Positions 27,226-37,011 of a DNA stretch of 64,000 bases are shown here, piece after piece. The notes below the pieces were generated by a model. That model made no database searches. It saw only the letters and a program-made list of their open reading frames with translations, and had not been told where the DNA came from. Position 1 is the stretch's first letter. Every line of letters starts with the position of its first letter. This DNA comes from Christiangramia crocea. Lineage in GTDB: Bacteria; Bacteroidota; Bacteroidia; Flavobacteriales; Flavobacteriaceae. Made by a program: the position numbers and the translations under genes. The stretch lies in the NCBI RefSeq assembly GCF_022410465.1, contig NZ_JAJSON010000025.1, forward strand, positions 248,001 to 312,000, in the 5' to 3' direction.

Positions 27226-28800
27226 TTATTCTAGTCTTATTCTTTGAATTTGCATTTTTAGTGCTTTTTTATGAGCCACTATTTTATCTTTATATTTAGG
27301 ATTTTTTATCTGGTTATCCCATTCATAAGGATCATTCCTATGGTCATAGAATTCCTCCGATCCGTTGGAGTATCTTACATACCTATAATTTTTCGATCTA
27401 ACAGAATAGTTTTGATCCTCACTATCTGAAGACTCGTTATTCTTTATAACCGTTAAGGCTATATCTGGGCCTTCCCAAATTGTATTATCAGGATCCTCTA
27501 AAAAAGTTTTCAAACTATAACCATCTATCTCTACTCCTTTGTCATTTTTCAAGGTACTACCCTTCATTTCACAAAGGTCTGCGATAGTGGGATAAAGATC
27601 TATCAAACTTACAGGATGATTAACCTTTTTTCCCGCATTGGCTTTATACTTTGGATGCTTTATAATGAAAGGTATCCTGGTACTTTCCTCCCAAGGAGAG
27701 TTCTTGAATAAATATTCTTTCTCTCCCATATTATAACCATGATCACTTACTAGAATTATGATAGTATTTTCACTGAACTTACTTTCTTCTATACTATTCA
27801 AAACTTCCCCAACAATATCATCTGTAAAAGTTACTTCAGCCAGATAGGCTTGTAAATAGGCTTTTAAACCATCCTCTATTTGAGGATACGAATCTTTCAA
27901 GGCTTCAAAATGAGATCTCCCTTTTCCAGAAAGAACCTCATCATAGCTACAATCTTCATTATCATTATCCTTAATAATTGGGATTTCAAGAGACTCCATT
28001 GGATACATATCGAAATATTTCTGAGGTGCAACATGAGGAGTATGAGGATTCATAATTCCAAAAGCTATAAAAAAAGGCTCCTTCGTTTTTGATTCTTCTA
28101 ATTCCTCAAGTTTATTCTTTAACCAACGAACACTTTTTTCATCGGTCATTAGATCCCGATCTTGGTCGGTATTGTAATAAAAGGGGGTTTCTTTTTTATG
28201 GTTCCACCACCCGGTGTAACCGGGTGTTTCTCTACTTTCCGGCACTGAGGGAATATCTGCTAATGAGGCAAACGTTCCATCCAGCAGACCAATTGCTGCG
28301 AAGGCCTCTGGTACTGAAGGATGAATAACGGGTTTTATACCATTATATGCAACGGGGCCCTGATATTTGGGCACTCCCATTTCGGTCCAATCTGCTGCTC
28401 GACTGTGATGCTGAATTTTCCCTGTTTGAAAGGCTTTGTAACCATTTTCTATTGCGTATTCCGAAATGGTTTTGGAATTGGATAATATTGAATTTTTTTT
28501 TCGATTTTCAAAACCATAATTCCCTGAACTAGAAGGCAGTATCCCAGACATAAAACTGGATCGCGAAGGTGCACAAACAGGAGCATTGCTATGAGCATTG
28601 GTAAAAAGCACTCCTTCCTTTGCCATTTTATCTATATTCGGAGTTTTAGCCTGAGGGTGTCCACCCAGAACTCCTACATAATCGTTCAGATCATCTAATA
28701 CTATAAGTACTACGTTAGGTTTTTCCTGTGTGAATGCATTTAAGCCAACCAACAGGATAAATAAATTGAAAATAATTTGTAATGTAACTCTAGATCTCAA
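27226..28800 (-). CDS. S1 sulfatase, iduronate-2-sulfatase-like, exported
   Basis: 524 residues with a signal peptide (1-24). It hydrolyses sulfate esters. The metal DD (36-37) in IVLDDLND and the maturation motif CAPSR (Cys76) are present, so Cys76 must be converted to formylglycine. GYKAFQTGKIQHH, FGIMNPHTPH and LVSDHGYNMGEKEYLFKN place it with the iduronate-2-sulfatase type, called S1_7-like in carbohydrate sulfatase schemes; the subfamily is my estimate. It is the last gene of the SusCD unit, 96 bases after the previous sulfatase. It resembles the sulfatase at 30430 most closely. Confidence 0.92.
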   Translation of the reverse strand: MRSRVTLQIIFNLFILLVGLNAFTQEKPNVVLIVLDDLNDYVGVLGGHPQAKTPNIDKMAKEGVLFTNAHSNAPVCAPSRSSFMSGILPSSSGNYGFENRKKNSILSNSKTISEYAIENGYKAFQTGKIQHHSRAADWTEMGVPKYQGPVAYNGIKPVIHPSVPEAFAAIGLLDGTFASLADIPSVPESRETPGYTGWWNHKKETPFYYNTDQDRDLMTDEKSVRWLKNKLEELEESKTKEPFFIAFGIMNPHTPHVAPQKYFDMYPMESLEIPIIKDNDNEDCSYDEVLSGKGRSHFEALKDSYPQIEDGLKAYLQAYLAEVTFTDDIVGEVLNSIEESKFSENTIIILVSDHGYNMGEKEYLFKNSPWEESTRIPFIIKHPKYKANAGKKVNHPVSLIDLYPTIADLCEMKGSTLKNDKGVEIDGYSLKTFLEDPDNTIWEGPDIALTVIKNNESSDSEDQNYSVRSKNYRYVRYSNGSEEFYDHRNDPYEWDNQIKNPKYKDKIVAHKKALKMQIQRIRLE

Positions 28801-28896
28801 AATGAATGTTGTTATATAGGGGCTAGAAGTCCCTTTGGGGGATGCCTCCTGTTTTTCTGTTATTTAATAGTATCTTCTTTTTGCAAGCCTATTTTA

Positions 28897-30396
28897 TTAA
28901 TAGATCAATTTTTCATCTATTAAAATAGGATCATTGAATTTTGTGACCATTTCTAATAATTCTTCCCTGTATTCTTCTGCAATATCCTGGTAGTCATTAT
29001 GATTATAGTAGTTTATCTCTTCGTTAGGATCTTTTCTGAGGTCGAATAACCAGGGTTCATCATTTGGTGAAAGCACTAACTTATAGCGATCGCTTACTGC
29101 CGCCACCCATCTCGCTCCAGCATTGGTAATATAGGTGATCCTATCTTCATTAATCTCTTTTTCATCATTCAAAAATAATTCTGAAGCATCTATCCCGTGA
29201 TATTCTGGTTGTTCTCCTTCCACTTCCATAATATTTAAAATTGTGGGAGCAAAATCAACATTAGTTAATGCTTTATGGATTTTTTTCCCGGCAAGGATTT
29301 TTTCGGGGTATTTAATTACGAAAGGAATACCAGCCGATGTTTCGTAAGGCAGTCCTTTGTTATGTTTTTTATGCTCTCCCATTAGATCACCATGATCGGA
29401 CGTGAAGACCACAATAGTATTTTCTTCAAGTCCACTTTCTTCTAAATAATTTAAAATCTTTCCAATATTATCATCAATCAATTTTACCATTCCAAAATAT
29501 TGAGCCATAGCATGCTGATTTAATTTTCTACCGGCCACGTTCTTCCTTCCATTAATATTATTCCACTTTGGGTTAGTCTCTGGATCCACATCCATACTAG
29601 CAGGATTTTCAAAATACATATCTTCATACATAGTGTCATAAGGAGGTCTTACTTTATTGCCCCCATGAGGATCGGGGATAGAAAGCATTAAACAGAAAGG
29701 CCCATTTTTATCTCTCTCTATAATCTCCAAAGCTTTCTCAAATAAGAAATCTGTAGCATAAGTTTCTTCAGTAGCATTTTTAGTATCATAGCTATAACTG
29801 TTTTTTTCAGGTTTGAACTCACCAAGAAACTTCATTCCTTTTGGGGTTTCCCGGAAAGCTTTCCAATGTCCCCGGTTAAACATATACCGGTTATCTTCGA
29901 ATCCAAATTTTCTTTCAGGAGCAAAACCCGGTTTAGCATTCCCATCCAGGTGCCATTTTCCAACATAGGAAGTAGAATATCCGTTTCTTTGTAGAGTTTC
30001 TGCAAATGTCACTATTTCATCATTCATAGGTTTGTTATTTGACGGTGATCCGGTTGCTACTGGATAAAGACCGGAAACAAATGATGCCCGGGACGGTGTA
30101 CACACTGGAGAAGATGCATAGAAACTGGTACACAAAGCTCCTTCATCAGCCATTTTATCGATATTAGGAGTGGTAACGTAAGATTCTTCCCCCCATATAT
30201 AAGCCATCTCTTTAGACATGGTCTCCCTATAACATCCTAATGTTCTATAGTTATGTTCATCTGTTTGAATAATCAATAAATTAGGTTTAGTTTCCTGAGC
30301 CTGTAGAATGGTAGTCTTGAAAATAATCAAGAATATACCAAGAAAACTTATAAAAAATCCTTTTATAATATCTCTTTTGTTCACCATTAATTTCAT
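28897..30396 (-). CDS. S1 sulfatase, exported
   Basis: 499 residues with a long signal or anchor segment (about 10-34). The first metal site reads IIQTDEHNYR rather than the common DD, the maturation motif is CTPSR (Cys99), and a second metal site is VFTSDHGDLMGEHKKHNKG. Histidines of the substrate pocket occur in GKWHLDG and SIPDPHGG. This pattern (TDEH with DHGDLMGEH) is that of choline-sulfatase/heparan-sulfatase-like S1 members. It is the second of three consecutive sulfatases downstream of SusD, 33 bases after its neighbour. Confidence 0.9.
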   Translation of the reverse strand: MKLMVNKRDIIKGFFISFLGIFLIIFKTTILQAQETKPNLLIIQTDEHNYRTLGCYRETMSKEMAYIWGEESYVTTPNIDKMADEGALCTSFYASSPVCTPSRASFVSGLYPVATGSPSNNKPMNDEIVTFAETLQRNGYSTSYVGKWHLDGNAKPGFAPERKFGFEDNRYMFNRGHWKAFRETPKGMKFLGEFKPEKNSYSYDTKNATEETYATDFLFEKALEIIERDKNGPFCLMLSIPDPHGGNKVRPPYDTMYEDMYFENPASMDVDPETNPKWNNINGRKNVAGRKLNQHAMAQYFGMVKLIDDNIGKILNYLEESGLEENTIVVFTSDHGDLMGEHKKHNKGLPYETSAGIPFVIKYPEKILAGKKIHKALTNVDFAPTILNIMEVEGEQPEYHGIDASELFLNDEKEINEDRITYITNAGARWVAAVSDRYKLVLSPNDEPWLFDLRKDPNEEINYYNHNDYQDIAEEYREELLEMVTKFNDPILIDEKLIY

Positions 30397-30429
30397 TTCA
30401 ATATTATTTTAAATGTGCTAAAAAATGAT

Positions 30430-32022
30430 CTAATTATTTTCTTTATCTAATTTCTTTAGTTGCTCAACTTTTTTGCGAAGTCTTTGCTTTCTTAACTTTT
30501 TTTCTTCTATATTCTTTCTAATCATCTCTTCCTTTTCCTTTTGTGTCAATTTTTTTTCCATTAACTCTTTATCTGCACCATATACACTCCATAAGGCAAC
30601 ATGTTCTTTTACCATAGGAGCTTCTGATTTTGGAAGGTTTTTTTTCAATTCAGCTATTTTAGATTGAAACTTTGAAATCTCAGCAAGATTATTCCATTCA
30701 TTAGCATCTGTCTTATGATTGTAGAGTTCCTCAGTACCATCAAAATATTTAATATATCTCCAATCTTTAGTTCTCACCGCATAGTTCCCACGTCCCCAGG
30801 ATATAATTGCAGGATTTTTAATCTCTGCTTCAGCATCTTCCAATTGCGGAAGAAGGCTGATCCCATCAACATATTCAGGAGTTTCCAGGCCACTCATTTC
30901 TGCAAGCGTTTTGTATATATTAATCAAGGATACAGGCTGATCTATAGTAAGACCCTGCTGATCTCTTCCTTTCCTTAAGTCTTTAATAATAAATGGTACA
31001 CGGGTAGCTTCCTCCCATAGAGTGAATTTTTTAAACGTCTTTTTCTCTCCTAAATGAAAGCCGTGATCGGACCACAAAACTACTACTGTGTTATCGGCGT
31101 ACGGACTTGCCTCTAGGGCATCAATCACCCTTCCGACATTATAATCTGCCCAGGAGATACATGCTAAGTAGGCACGTCTTACCTCCTCCCATGCATCTGC
31201 TTTCGTTAACGTCTTATAATTACCCACCCTTCTAAAGTGGTTTCCTTCCTTAGGAATATCTTTTATATCACTATCCAGTATTTCAGGAGCTAGTATCTCT
31301 TTAGGTAGTGCATCAAAAAATTCTTTTGGACTATCAAAAGGCAAATGAGGTTTCACTATACCCACTGCTAAAAAGAAAGGTTTATTATGCTCATTTTTAA
31401 TCACATCGAGTCCGTAAGATGCAACCTTATAATCTGTATGATCTTCATAAGCATTGATTGTAGGTCTAAAAGACATTTTATTATCATTACCTACTATGTA
31501 ACCTTCATTTGGAGCAAATTCCTTATTTCCCTTTGTAGGCAATAAATAATCTGTCCATTCCTCCGGATCTGCTTTGGAACCATGGTGAATTTTACCTGCT
31601 CCATAGGTTTCATATCCATTCTCTTTTAGGAACCTTGGCAGGCTAACATATTTTTTGTTTAGATCTTCATGAATTTCAGTACTATAAAATGGATACAGAC
31701 CCGAATTAAATGGTTCTACTCCAAACAAGATGGCGTTCCTACTTGGTGAGCATCCCGGAGCGGGACAATGAGCATTTGTAAAATTCACTCCCTCTTGGGC
31801 AAGCTTATCCATATTTGGGGTGATCGTCTGGGGGTGTCCCCCCAAAAAGCCAGTCCAGTCATTCATATCATCAATCGCGATAAAAACTATATTTGGCTGC
31901 TTTTTATCTATCTGAGCATGAAAGGTTTTTGGATATAAAAACAGTATTAAAATTAAACCTATCAGCAATCCTTTCCTATTTTGTCCAATTTTGAATTTTG
32001 ATCCCTTCTTAAGATTATTCAT
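30430..32022 (-). CDS. S1 sulfatase, iduronate-2-sulfatase-like, exported
   Basis: 530 residues. The N-terminus has a basic stretch and then a hydrophobic segment (about 18-36). Metal DD at 51-52 (IAIDDMND), maturation motif CSPSR with Cys91, GAGKIHHG, GIVKPHLPF and LWSDHGFHLGEKKTFKK are all intact. It shows clear family similarity to the sulfatase at 27226 (same DLND-type start, HGxHLGEK and GGHPQ). The C-terminal 35 residues are a lysine/glutamate-rich helix, unusual for the family and possibly a surface tail. First sulfatase after SusD, 105 bases downstream. Confidence 0.92.
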   Translation of the reverse strand: MNNLKKGSKFKIGQNRKGLLIGLILILFLYPKTFHAQIDKKQPNIVFIAIDDMNDWTGFLGGHPQTITPNMDKLAQEGVNFTNAHCPAPGCSPSRNAILFGVEPFNSGLYPFYSTEIHEDLNKKYVSLPRFLKENGYETYGAGKIHHGSKADPEEWTDYLLPTKGNKEFAPNEGYIVGNDNKMSFRPTINAYEDHTDYKVASYGLDVIKNEHNKPFFLAVGIVKPHLPFDSPKEFFDALPKEILAPEILDSDIKDIPKEGNHFRRVGNYKTLTKADAWEEVRRAYLACISWADYNVGRVIDALEASPYADNTVVVLWSDHGFHLGEKKTFKKFTLWEEATRVPFIIKDLRKGRDQQGLTIDQPVSLINIYKTLAEMSGLETPEYVDGISLLPQLEDAEAEIKNPAIISWGRGNYAVRTKDWRYIKYFDGTEELYNHKTDANEWNNLAEISKFQSKIAELKKNLPKSEAPMVKEHVALWSVYGADKELMEKKLTQKEKEEMIRKNIEEKKLRKQRLRKKVEQLKKLDKENN

Positions 32023-32127
32023 TCTTTATAATTTATTTTTTTGCTAACAGCAGATAGAGCAAAAATTGGTCTCAGAATAATTTAAAAAAACCCCACGTTC
32101 ACTTAGATAATGAACGAGAAGATAGTC

Positions 32128-33795
32128 TTACCACCCTGGTTTTTGATCTAACTTATTATTGATCTGGACTTCCTGCGCTGGATAGGGCAGTGATAAATGC
32201 TTCTCCGGAACAAAATTATCTACACATCTTAAGTAACCAATTATAGCATTTCGAGATGGATCATAATTAGGATGACCTTTAATCACCTCCTCCAAATACT
32301 CGAGACGATCACCTAGTAAACCCCACCTAATTAAATCTTGTTTTCTTAGCCCTTCAAAGCAAAGTTCCCGCATACGCTCATCCACCAGCTCATCAAAAAA
32401 GCTTTCTTTACTCGCGATTGCTTCAGGGTTTCCTTCTTCAGCATCTTCAATATTTGCAACGCCCGCTCTGTTTCTCACTTGGTTAAGTGCATCTATAGCT
32501 TCAGGGGTGGGACCTTCATTTACCTCATTAGAAGCCTCAGCATACATTAAAAGTACATCCGAATATCTTAGCACAGGAAAATTAATTCCTGTTGTACCTT
32601 TATTTGGAGAACTGGTATTTTCCAATAATACGAAGGAAGGAGAAACTGCATTACTGGCTTCCAGATCATCTCTGAATACCGGTTCCCACCTTCTAAATTT
32701 CCCTAAAGAATACGCAAAATCAAGAGGTCCTTGTTCTCTTATAGTTCCATTATTATGAAAAATCCCTGGTAGATTCCAGTCCAGTCTTTGATCCTCTTCC
32801 TCATACAACGATTCTACAACCGGAGAAGGTACAACTTTCACTTTGGCCACGGGATATCCCACATCCGGATTATTCTTAAAGTTCAAACCATTACTAGTGC
32901 CTATCTTGCCATGAATTCCGACGCCCAAATCAGAACCATCAGCAAAGGCAATTTCGAAAAGTGATTCCCTCGTATCATATTTATTCTCGATGTAATTAAG
33001 AAAAACCTCTCTATAGCCATTTTCTCCCATAACCAGGGTATGATAAGGATCATCTATTACTTTCTTTGCACTTTCCATTGCTTGTTGGTACTTGGAAGTA
33101 TCCTGCAATGGATATCCCGCCATCTTTAAATAGGTCCTAGCCAACAATCCATGGGCTGCCATACTATTGGCATGACCCGGGATATAATCACTATCACTGG
33201 CATGGGGCAAATTTTCAGCTGCAAATTCAAGATCTGCAATAATCTGATTATATATTTCTTCTAAAGATGCAGGTGGTATATGGTTAGATTCTGGTCCCAC
33301 TGTTGGTTCCAATCTTAAAGGCACTTCATTAAACCATGATACCAGTTGCAAATAGGCAAATCCTCTTAAGAATCTTGCTTCTGCAATGAATATATTGGCT
33401 TCATCTCCGTCAAATTTTGAGGGGTCCAAATTGGCAATCAAAGAATTAGAAAGATTGATTGCACTATAAAAATTTTCCCATACATCCTGAATCACATATG
33501 TACTTGGTGAATGATTATAGATATTAACCTGTGGTTCTGAGGCAAAGGCTCGACCATTATAACCTTCATCGGTTCCGTAATCCATCATCATGAATTCTTC
33601 TCCATATACTCTATTAGAGGAGAATTGAGAATAAATTCCGGCAAGTGCAATATTAACCTCTGATTCATTGGAATAAAAGTTCTTAACATCCCAGTCAGTT
33701 TCCGGCTCCAAATCCAGATATTCTGTACAGGAGCTGGTTAACCCGGCAATAAGAAGTAACCCGAATGCGAGACGTTTTATTAATAAAATTTTCAT
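32128..33795 (-). CDS. SusD/RagB-family glycan-binding lipoprotein
   Basis: 555 residues. The lipobox ends at Cys23 (GLTSSC), followed by TEYLDLEPETDWDVKNFYSNESEVN, the standard SusD start. TPR-like helices carry AEARFLRGFAYLQLVSWFNEVPL, and the C-terminal RWGLLGDRLEYLE and YLRCVDNF-LPYPAQEVQINNKL are typical. The protein is anchored on the outer face of the outer membrane and closes over the SusC porin to capture oligosaccharides. It lies 35 bases downstream of susC, as in nearly all PULs. Confidence 0.95.
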   Translation of the reverse strand: MKILLIKRLAFGLLLIAGLTSSCTEYLDLEPETDWDVKNFYSNESEVNIALAGIYSQFSSNRVYGEEFMMMDYGTDEGYNGRAFASEPQVNIYNHSPSTYVIQDVWENFYSAINLSNSLIANLDPSKFDGDEANIFIAEARFLRGFAYLQLVSWFNEVPLRLEPTVGPESNHIPPASLEEIYNQIIADLEFAAENLPHASDSDYIPGHANSMAAHGLLARTYLKMAGYPLQDTSKYQQAMESAKKVIDDPYHTLVMGENGYREVFLNYIENKYDTRESLFEIAFADGSDLGVGIHGKIGTSNGLNFKNNPDVGYPVAKVKVVPSPVVESLYEEEDQRLDWNLPGIFHNNGTIREQGPLDFAYSLGKFRRWEPVFRDDLEASNAVSPSFVLLENTSSPNKGTTGINFPVLRYSDVLLMYAEASNEVNEGPTPEAIDALNQVRNRAGVANIEDAEEGNPEAIASKESFFDELVDERMRELCFEGLRKQDLIRWGLLGDRLEYLEEVIKGHPNYDPSRNAIIGYLRCVDNFVPEKHLSLPYPAQEVQINNKLDQKPGW

Positions 33796-33830
33796 GTCTT
33801 ATATATTTTATAATTTTTTATTTGAGTATT

Positions 33831-36800
33831 TTAGAATTTAGCTGATACTCCCAGAGTTATAGTGGTACTTTGGGGGTAAGCAGAGAAGTCTAAATTTTGG
33901 ATTAATGGGTTTCCACTAATTGAAACATCTGGGTCAAAACCCGAGTATTCTGTCCACGTATAAAGGTTCTGTCCAGATAAAGAAAATCTCAGATCCTTTA
34001 ATTCCATTCTTTTAAGAAAATCCTTAGGCAACGAATATCCGATTGAAACAGTCTTTAACTTTAAATAACTCCCATCTTCAATAAATCTATCATCTAATTT
34101 ATTGCCACTTGGTGCTAATGCTGAATGCCCGTTGGAGTAGGTTGTGGCCACATTGGTATCTGTATTTGTTGGGGACCAAGCATCTGCAATATCCGCTAGT
34201 CCACTATAGCCCTTATCTACCCGCGGCATACCAAATGCAACTCGATTGGCATTAAAGACATCAAAATCGTATGACCATTGGAATAAAAACCTTACATCAA
34301 AGTTTTTTAACTTAAAATGATTTTCGAAACCTCCATAGTGTTTAGGGTGAGGATTACCAATAATTACCCTATCCTTTGCATCGATAGTTCCATCTCCATT
34401 TTGGTCTATGTATTTTGGATGTCCAGGGCCCACGCCAATTCTACCATTGTTTGGAATTCCCTCCTTAAGTTCATATTGAGACCCCTGAGGCTTTTCAGGA
34501 TGGTAAATAAAGTCTTCCGCCTGATATAGTCTATCGAATTGCAGCCCGTACATCATACCAACCGGTTTACCTATTTTCGAGATATAATGATACTCGTCAT
34601 TATAATCATAATTGGCATCTGTTTTAATATCTATTTGACCGTCATTCAACTTTAAAATTTTATTCTTATTAGTTGAAATATTAAAACTAGTATTCCAATC
34701 AAACTCATCTTTAGAAATAATAGTAGAATTCAACGTTAATTCAAAACCTTCATTCGAAACAGTCCCTACATTTTGACTAACTCTATTAAAACCAGTACTA
34801 AGAGCCATATCTGCATTTAAAAGAAGATCTGTCGTTTTTTTATTATAGTAATCCAATGTACCAGTGAATCTCCATTTAAAAAGTGAAAAATCTAGGCCAA
34901 AATTACTTTGTTTAGTAGTTTCCCATTTTAAGTTTGGCACGGCCAAATTATTTTGGGTGGCACCCGGCTGATACTCTTCATTATTGCCGAAGACATAATT
35001 GTTGAAAGGTGAAACCCCAAAGGTATTATAGGCTGCAAAATCATTAATCCTATTATTTCCTGTAACCCCATATCCGCCTCGAATTTTAAGATTAGATATC
35101 CATTTAATCTTTTTAAGAAACTTCTCATTGCTCATTCTCCATGCCGCAGAAAACGATGGGAAATAACCCCAGCGATTTTGTTTGGGAAATTTTGAAGACC
35201 CATCTGAACGAAAACTTGCTGTTAGTATATATCGTTTATCGAACGAATAGTTCACCCTACTAAAAAACGAAAGTAACCTATTGGTGGAAGAGTTTGATAA
35301 TGCTATAGTAGGAGTTGTTGCGATCCCAATATTGGAAATACCAAACTCATCAGTGGGTATATTATTATTTTCCAGGCTATTTGCAGAAATACTATTTTCT
35401 GAGGCCTCTGTACCTATGAGGGCAGTAAAACTATTGTTGTTGGTTTTCTTTGTATAGGTTAAGGTATTAGAGGCAGATAAAACAACATCTTCAAAATTTT
35501 CTATGATAGCCGTTATACCAGTGTCAGATCTTTCTGCTCTTCCTGTATTAGAACCGAAAAAAGTATTTTCTTCTGACTTTTTTATTCTGTAATTAGCAGA
35601 ACTATTTAATTCAAAATTTTTGTTGAATTTATGGATTAGTGTAAAATTAGCTCCAAATAGATGTTGCGTATTATTCCTATCAGTATTCGTTAAATTATCT
35701 ACGGGATTATAAGTGTCATTAAAATCATTACTCAAAGGATCATACCCCCCTACTTCAAGTCCATCATCCACAATGGGTTCAACGGGTCTAAATCTTAGAA
35801 CATTTTTAAAAGTTTGAAATTGTTTGGAAGCTCTTAGCCTGGGCCCTATTCTTTTTGCATTGGAATAAAATAAATTTGTAGCAATTGAGGTTTTCTTATT
35901 AAAATTATGGTTCAGCTTTAAACGATTGTTTATTTTTTCAAACCCCGTATTGATCAAGGTCCCTTCTTGATCCACATATTCACCAGATAAATAAAAATTA
36001 GTTTTAGAATTACCTCCGCTCACGGAGACATTACTTTGAGTAATAAGGGCCTCCTGAAACACCTCTTCCTGCCAGTCCGTACCATTGACAGTTCGGTAAA
36101 GTTCTGGATCTCCCCACCTATTCAAAAATTGCTGTGTTGAAGATCCTGAAGCCCAGTTATCTAAAGCAAAAGCTTGTAATTGCTGATACTTAACATATTC
36201 ATACGGACTTAATACGTCTAATTTATTGGGGATAAATTGCATCCCATTATCTAGAGATACAGAAATGTCTGTCGTTCCGTCGGAATTTCCATTTTTCGTA
36301 GTGATCAATACAACACCATTTGCCCCACGAGATCCATAAATAGCAGTTGCCGAAGCGTCCTTCAGTATATCGATGGTTTTTATATCATTTGTGTTCATAG
36401 TTGCAGGATCAAAATTTTCCAATGGAATTCCATCTACAACATATAGTGGCGAATTATCTCCAGTTATAGAGTTTCCTCCTCTAATAACGATATTCAGAGG
36501 TCCACCAGGAGTACCTTCAGAGGAGGTAATATTCACACCTGCAATTCGACCAACTAAAGCCTGGTCGAAATTGGCTGTAGGTGCTACATTTAATTCTTCA
36601 GATCCAACAGAAGAAATAGCTCCTGTTAAATCCCTTTTTTGAGAGGCCCCATATCCTATCAAAACAATTTCATCAAGTCCTGCAACGTCATAATTGAGAG
36701 TTACATTTATAGTTTTCTGGCCAAGAACTTCTACCTCCTTAGTTTCCATTCCAACCATAGAAAAGATTAAAATATCCTCTTCAGAAGGTACCTCAATAGA

Positions 36801-36980
36801 GAAACTACCATCAAAATCTGTAATTGAACCTATATTAGTACCTTCAACTATAACATTCACTCCCATTAAGGGTATGTTATTCTCATCTACTACTTTTCCT
36901 ATTATTATCTCCTGAGCAAAAACTGTTAGGTTGAAGCCAAACAGTAATAAAAGGCTTAATATATTCTTATTAAAAATCAT
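33831..36980 (-). CDS. SusC/RagA-family TonB-dependent outer-membrane transporter
   Basis: 1049 residues. Signal peptide (1-22), a carboxypeptidase-D-like regulatory domain (about 25-100, GKVVDENNIPLMGVNV and STD-FDGSFSI style), then a plug domain (VLIGYGASQKRDLTGAISSV to LKDASATAIYGSRGANGVVLI) and a 22-strand barrel ending in an aromatic residue (ITLGVSAKF). It imports large oligosaccharides with energy from TonB. It is the second gene of the transcription unit, after the glycan-binding lipoprotein. Confidence 0.96.
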   Translation of the reverse strand: MIFNKNILSLLLLFGFNLTVFAQEIIIGKVVDENNIPLMGVNVIVEGTNIGSITDFDGSFSIEVPSEEDILIFSMVGMETKEVEVLGQKTINVTLNYDVAGLDEIVLIGYGASQKRDLTGAISSVGSEELNVAPTANFDQALVGRIAGVNITSSEGTPGGPLNIVIRGGNSITGDNSPLYVVDGIPLENFDPATMNTNDIKTIDILKDASATAIYGSRGANGVVLITTKNGNSDGTTDISVSLDNGMQFIPNKLDVLSPYEYVKYQQLQAFALDNWASGSSTQQFLNRWGDPELYRTVNGTDWQEEVFQEALITQSNVSVSGGNSKTNFYLSGEYVDQEGTLINTGFEKINNRLKLNHNFNKKTSIATNLFYSNAKRIGPRLRASKQFQTFKNVLRFRPVEPIVDDGLEVGGYDPLSNDFNDTYNPVDNLTNTDRNNTQHLFGANFTLIHKFNKNFELNSSANYRIKKSEENTFFGSNTGRAERSDTGITAIIENFEDVVLSASNTLTYTKKTNNNSFTALIGTEASENSISANSLENNNIPTDEFGISNIGIATTPTIALSNSSTNRLLSFFSRVNYSFDKRYILTASFRSDGSSKFPKQNRWGYFPSFSAAWRMSNEKFLKKIKWISNLKIRGGYGVTGNNRINDFAAYNTFGVSPFNNYVFGNNEEYQPGATQNNLAVPNLKWETTKQSNFGLDFSLFKWRFTGTLDYYNKKTTDLLLNADMALSTGFNRVSQNVGTVSNEGFELTLNSTIISKDEFDWNTSFNISTNKNKILKLNDGQIDIKTDANYDYNDEYHYISKIGKPVGMMYGLQFDRLYQAEDFIYHPEKPQGSQYELKEGIPNNGRIGVGPGHPKYIDQNGDGTIDAKDRVIIGNPHPKHYGGFENHFKLKNFDVRFLFQWSYDFDVFNANRVAFGMPRVDKGYSGLADIADAWSPTNTDTNVATTYSNGHSALAPSGNKLDDRFIEDGSYLKLKTVSIGYSLPKDFLKRMELKDLRFSLSGQNLYTWTEYSGFDPDVSISGNPLIQNLDFSAYPQSTTITLGVSAKF

Positions 36981-37011
36981 TTAGTATTATTTGAGTTATG
37001 GTTAGTTGATT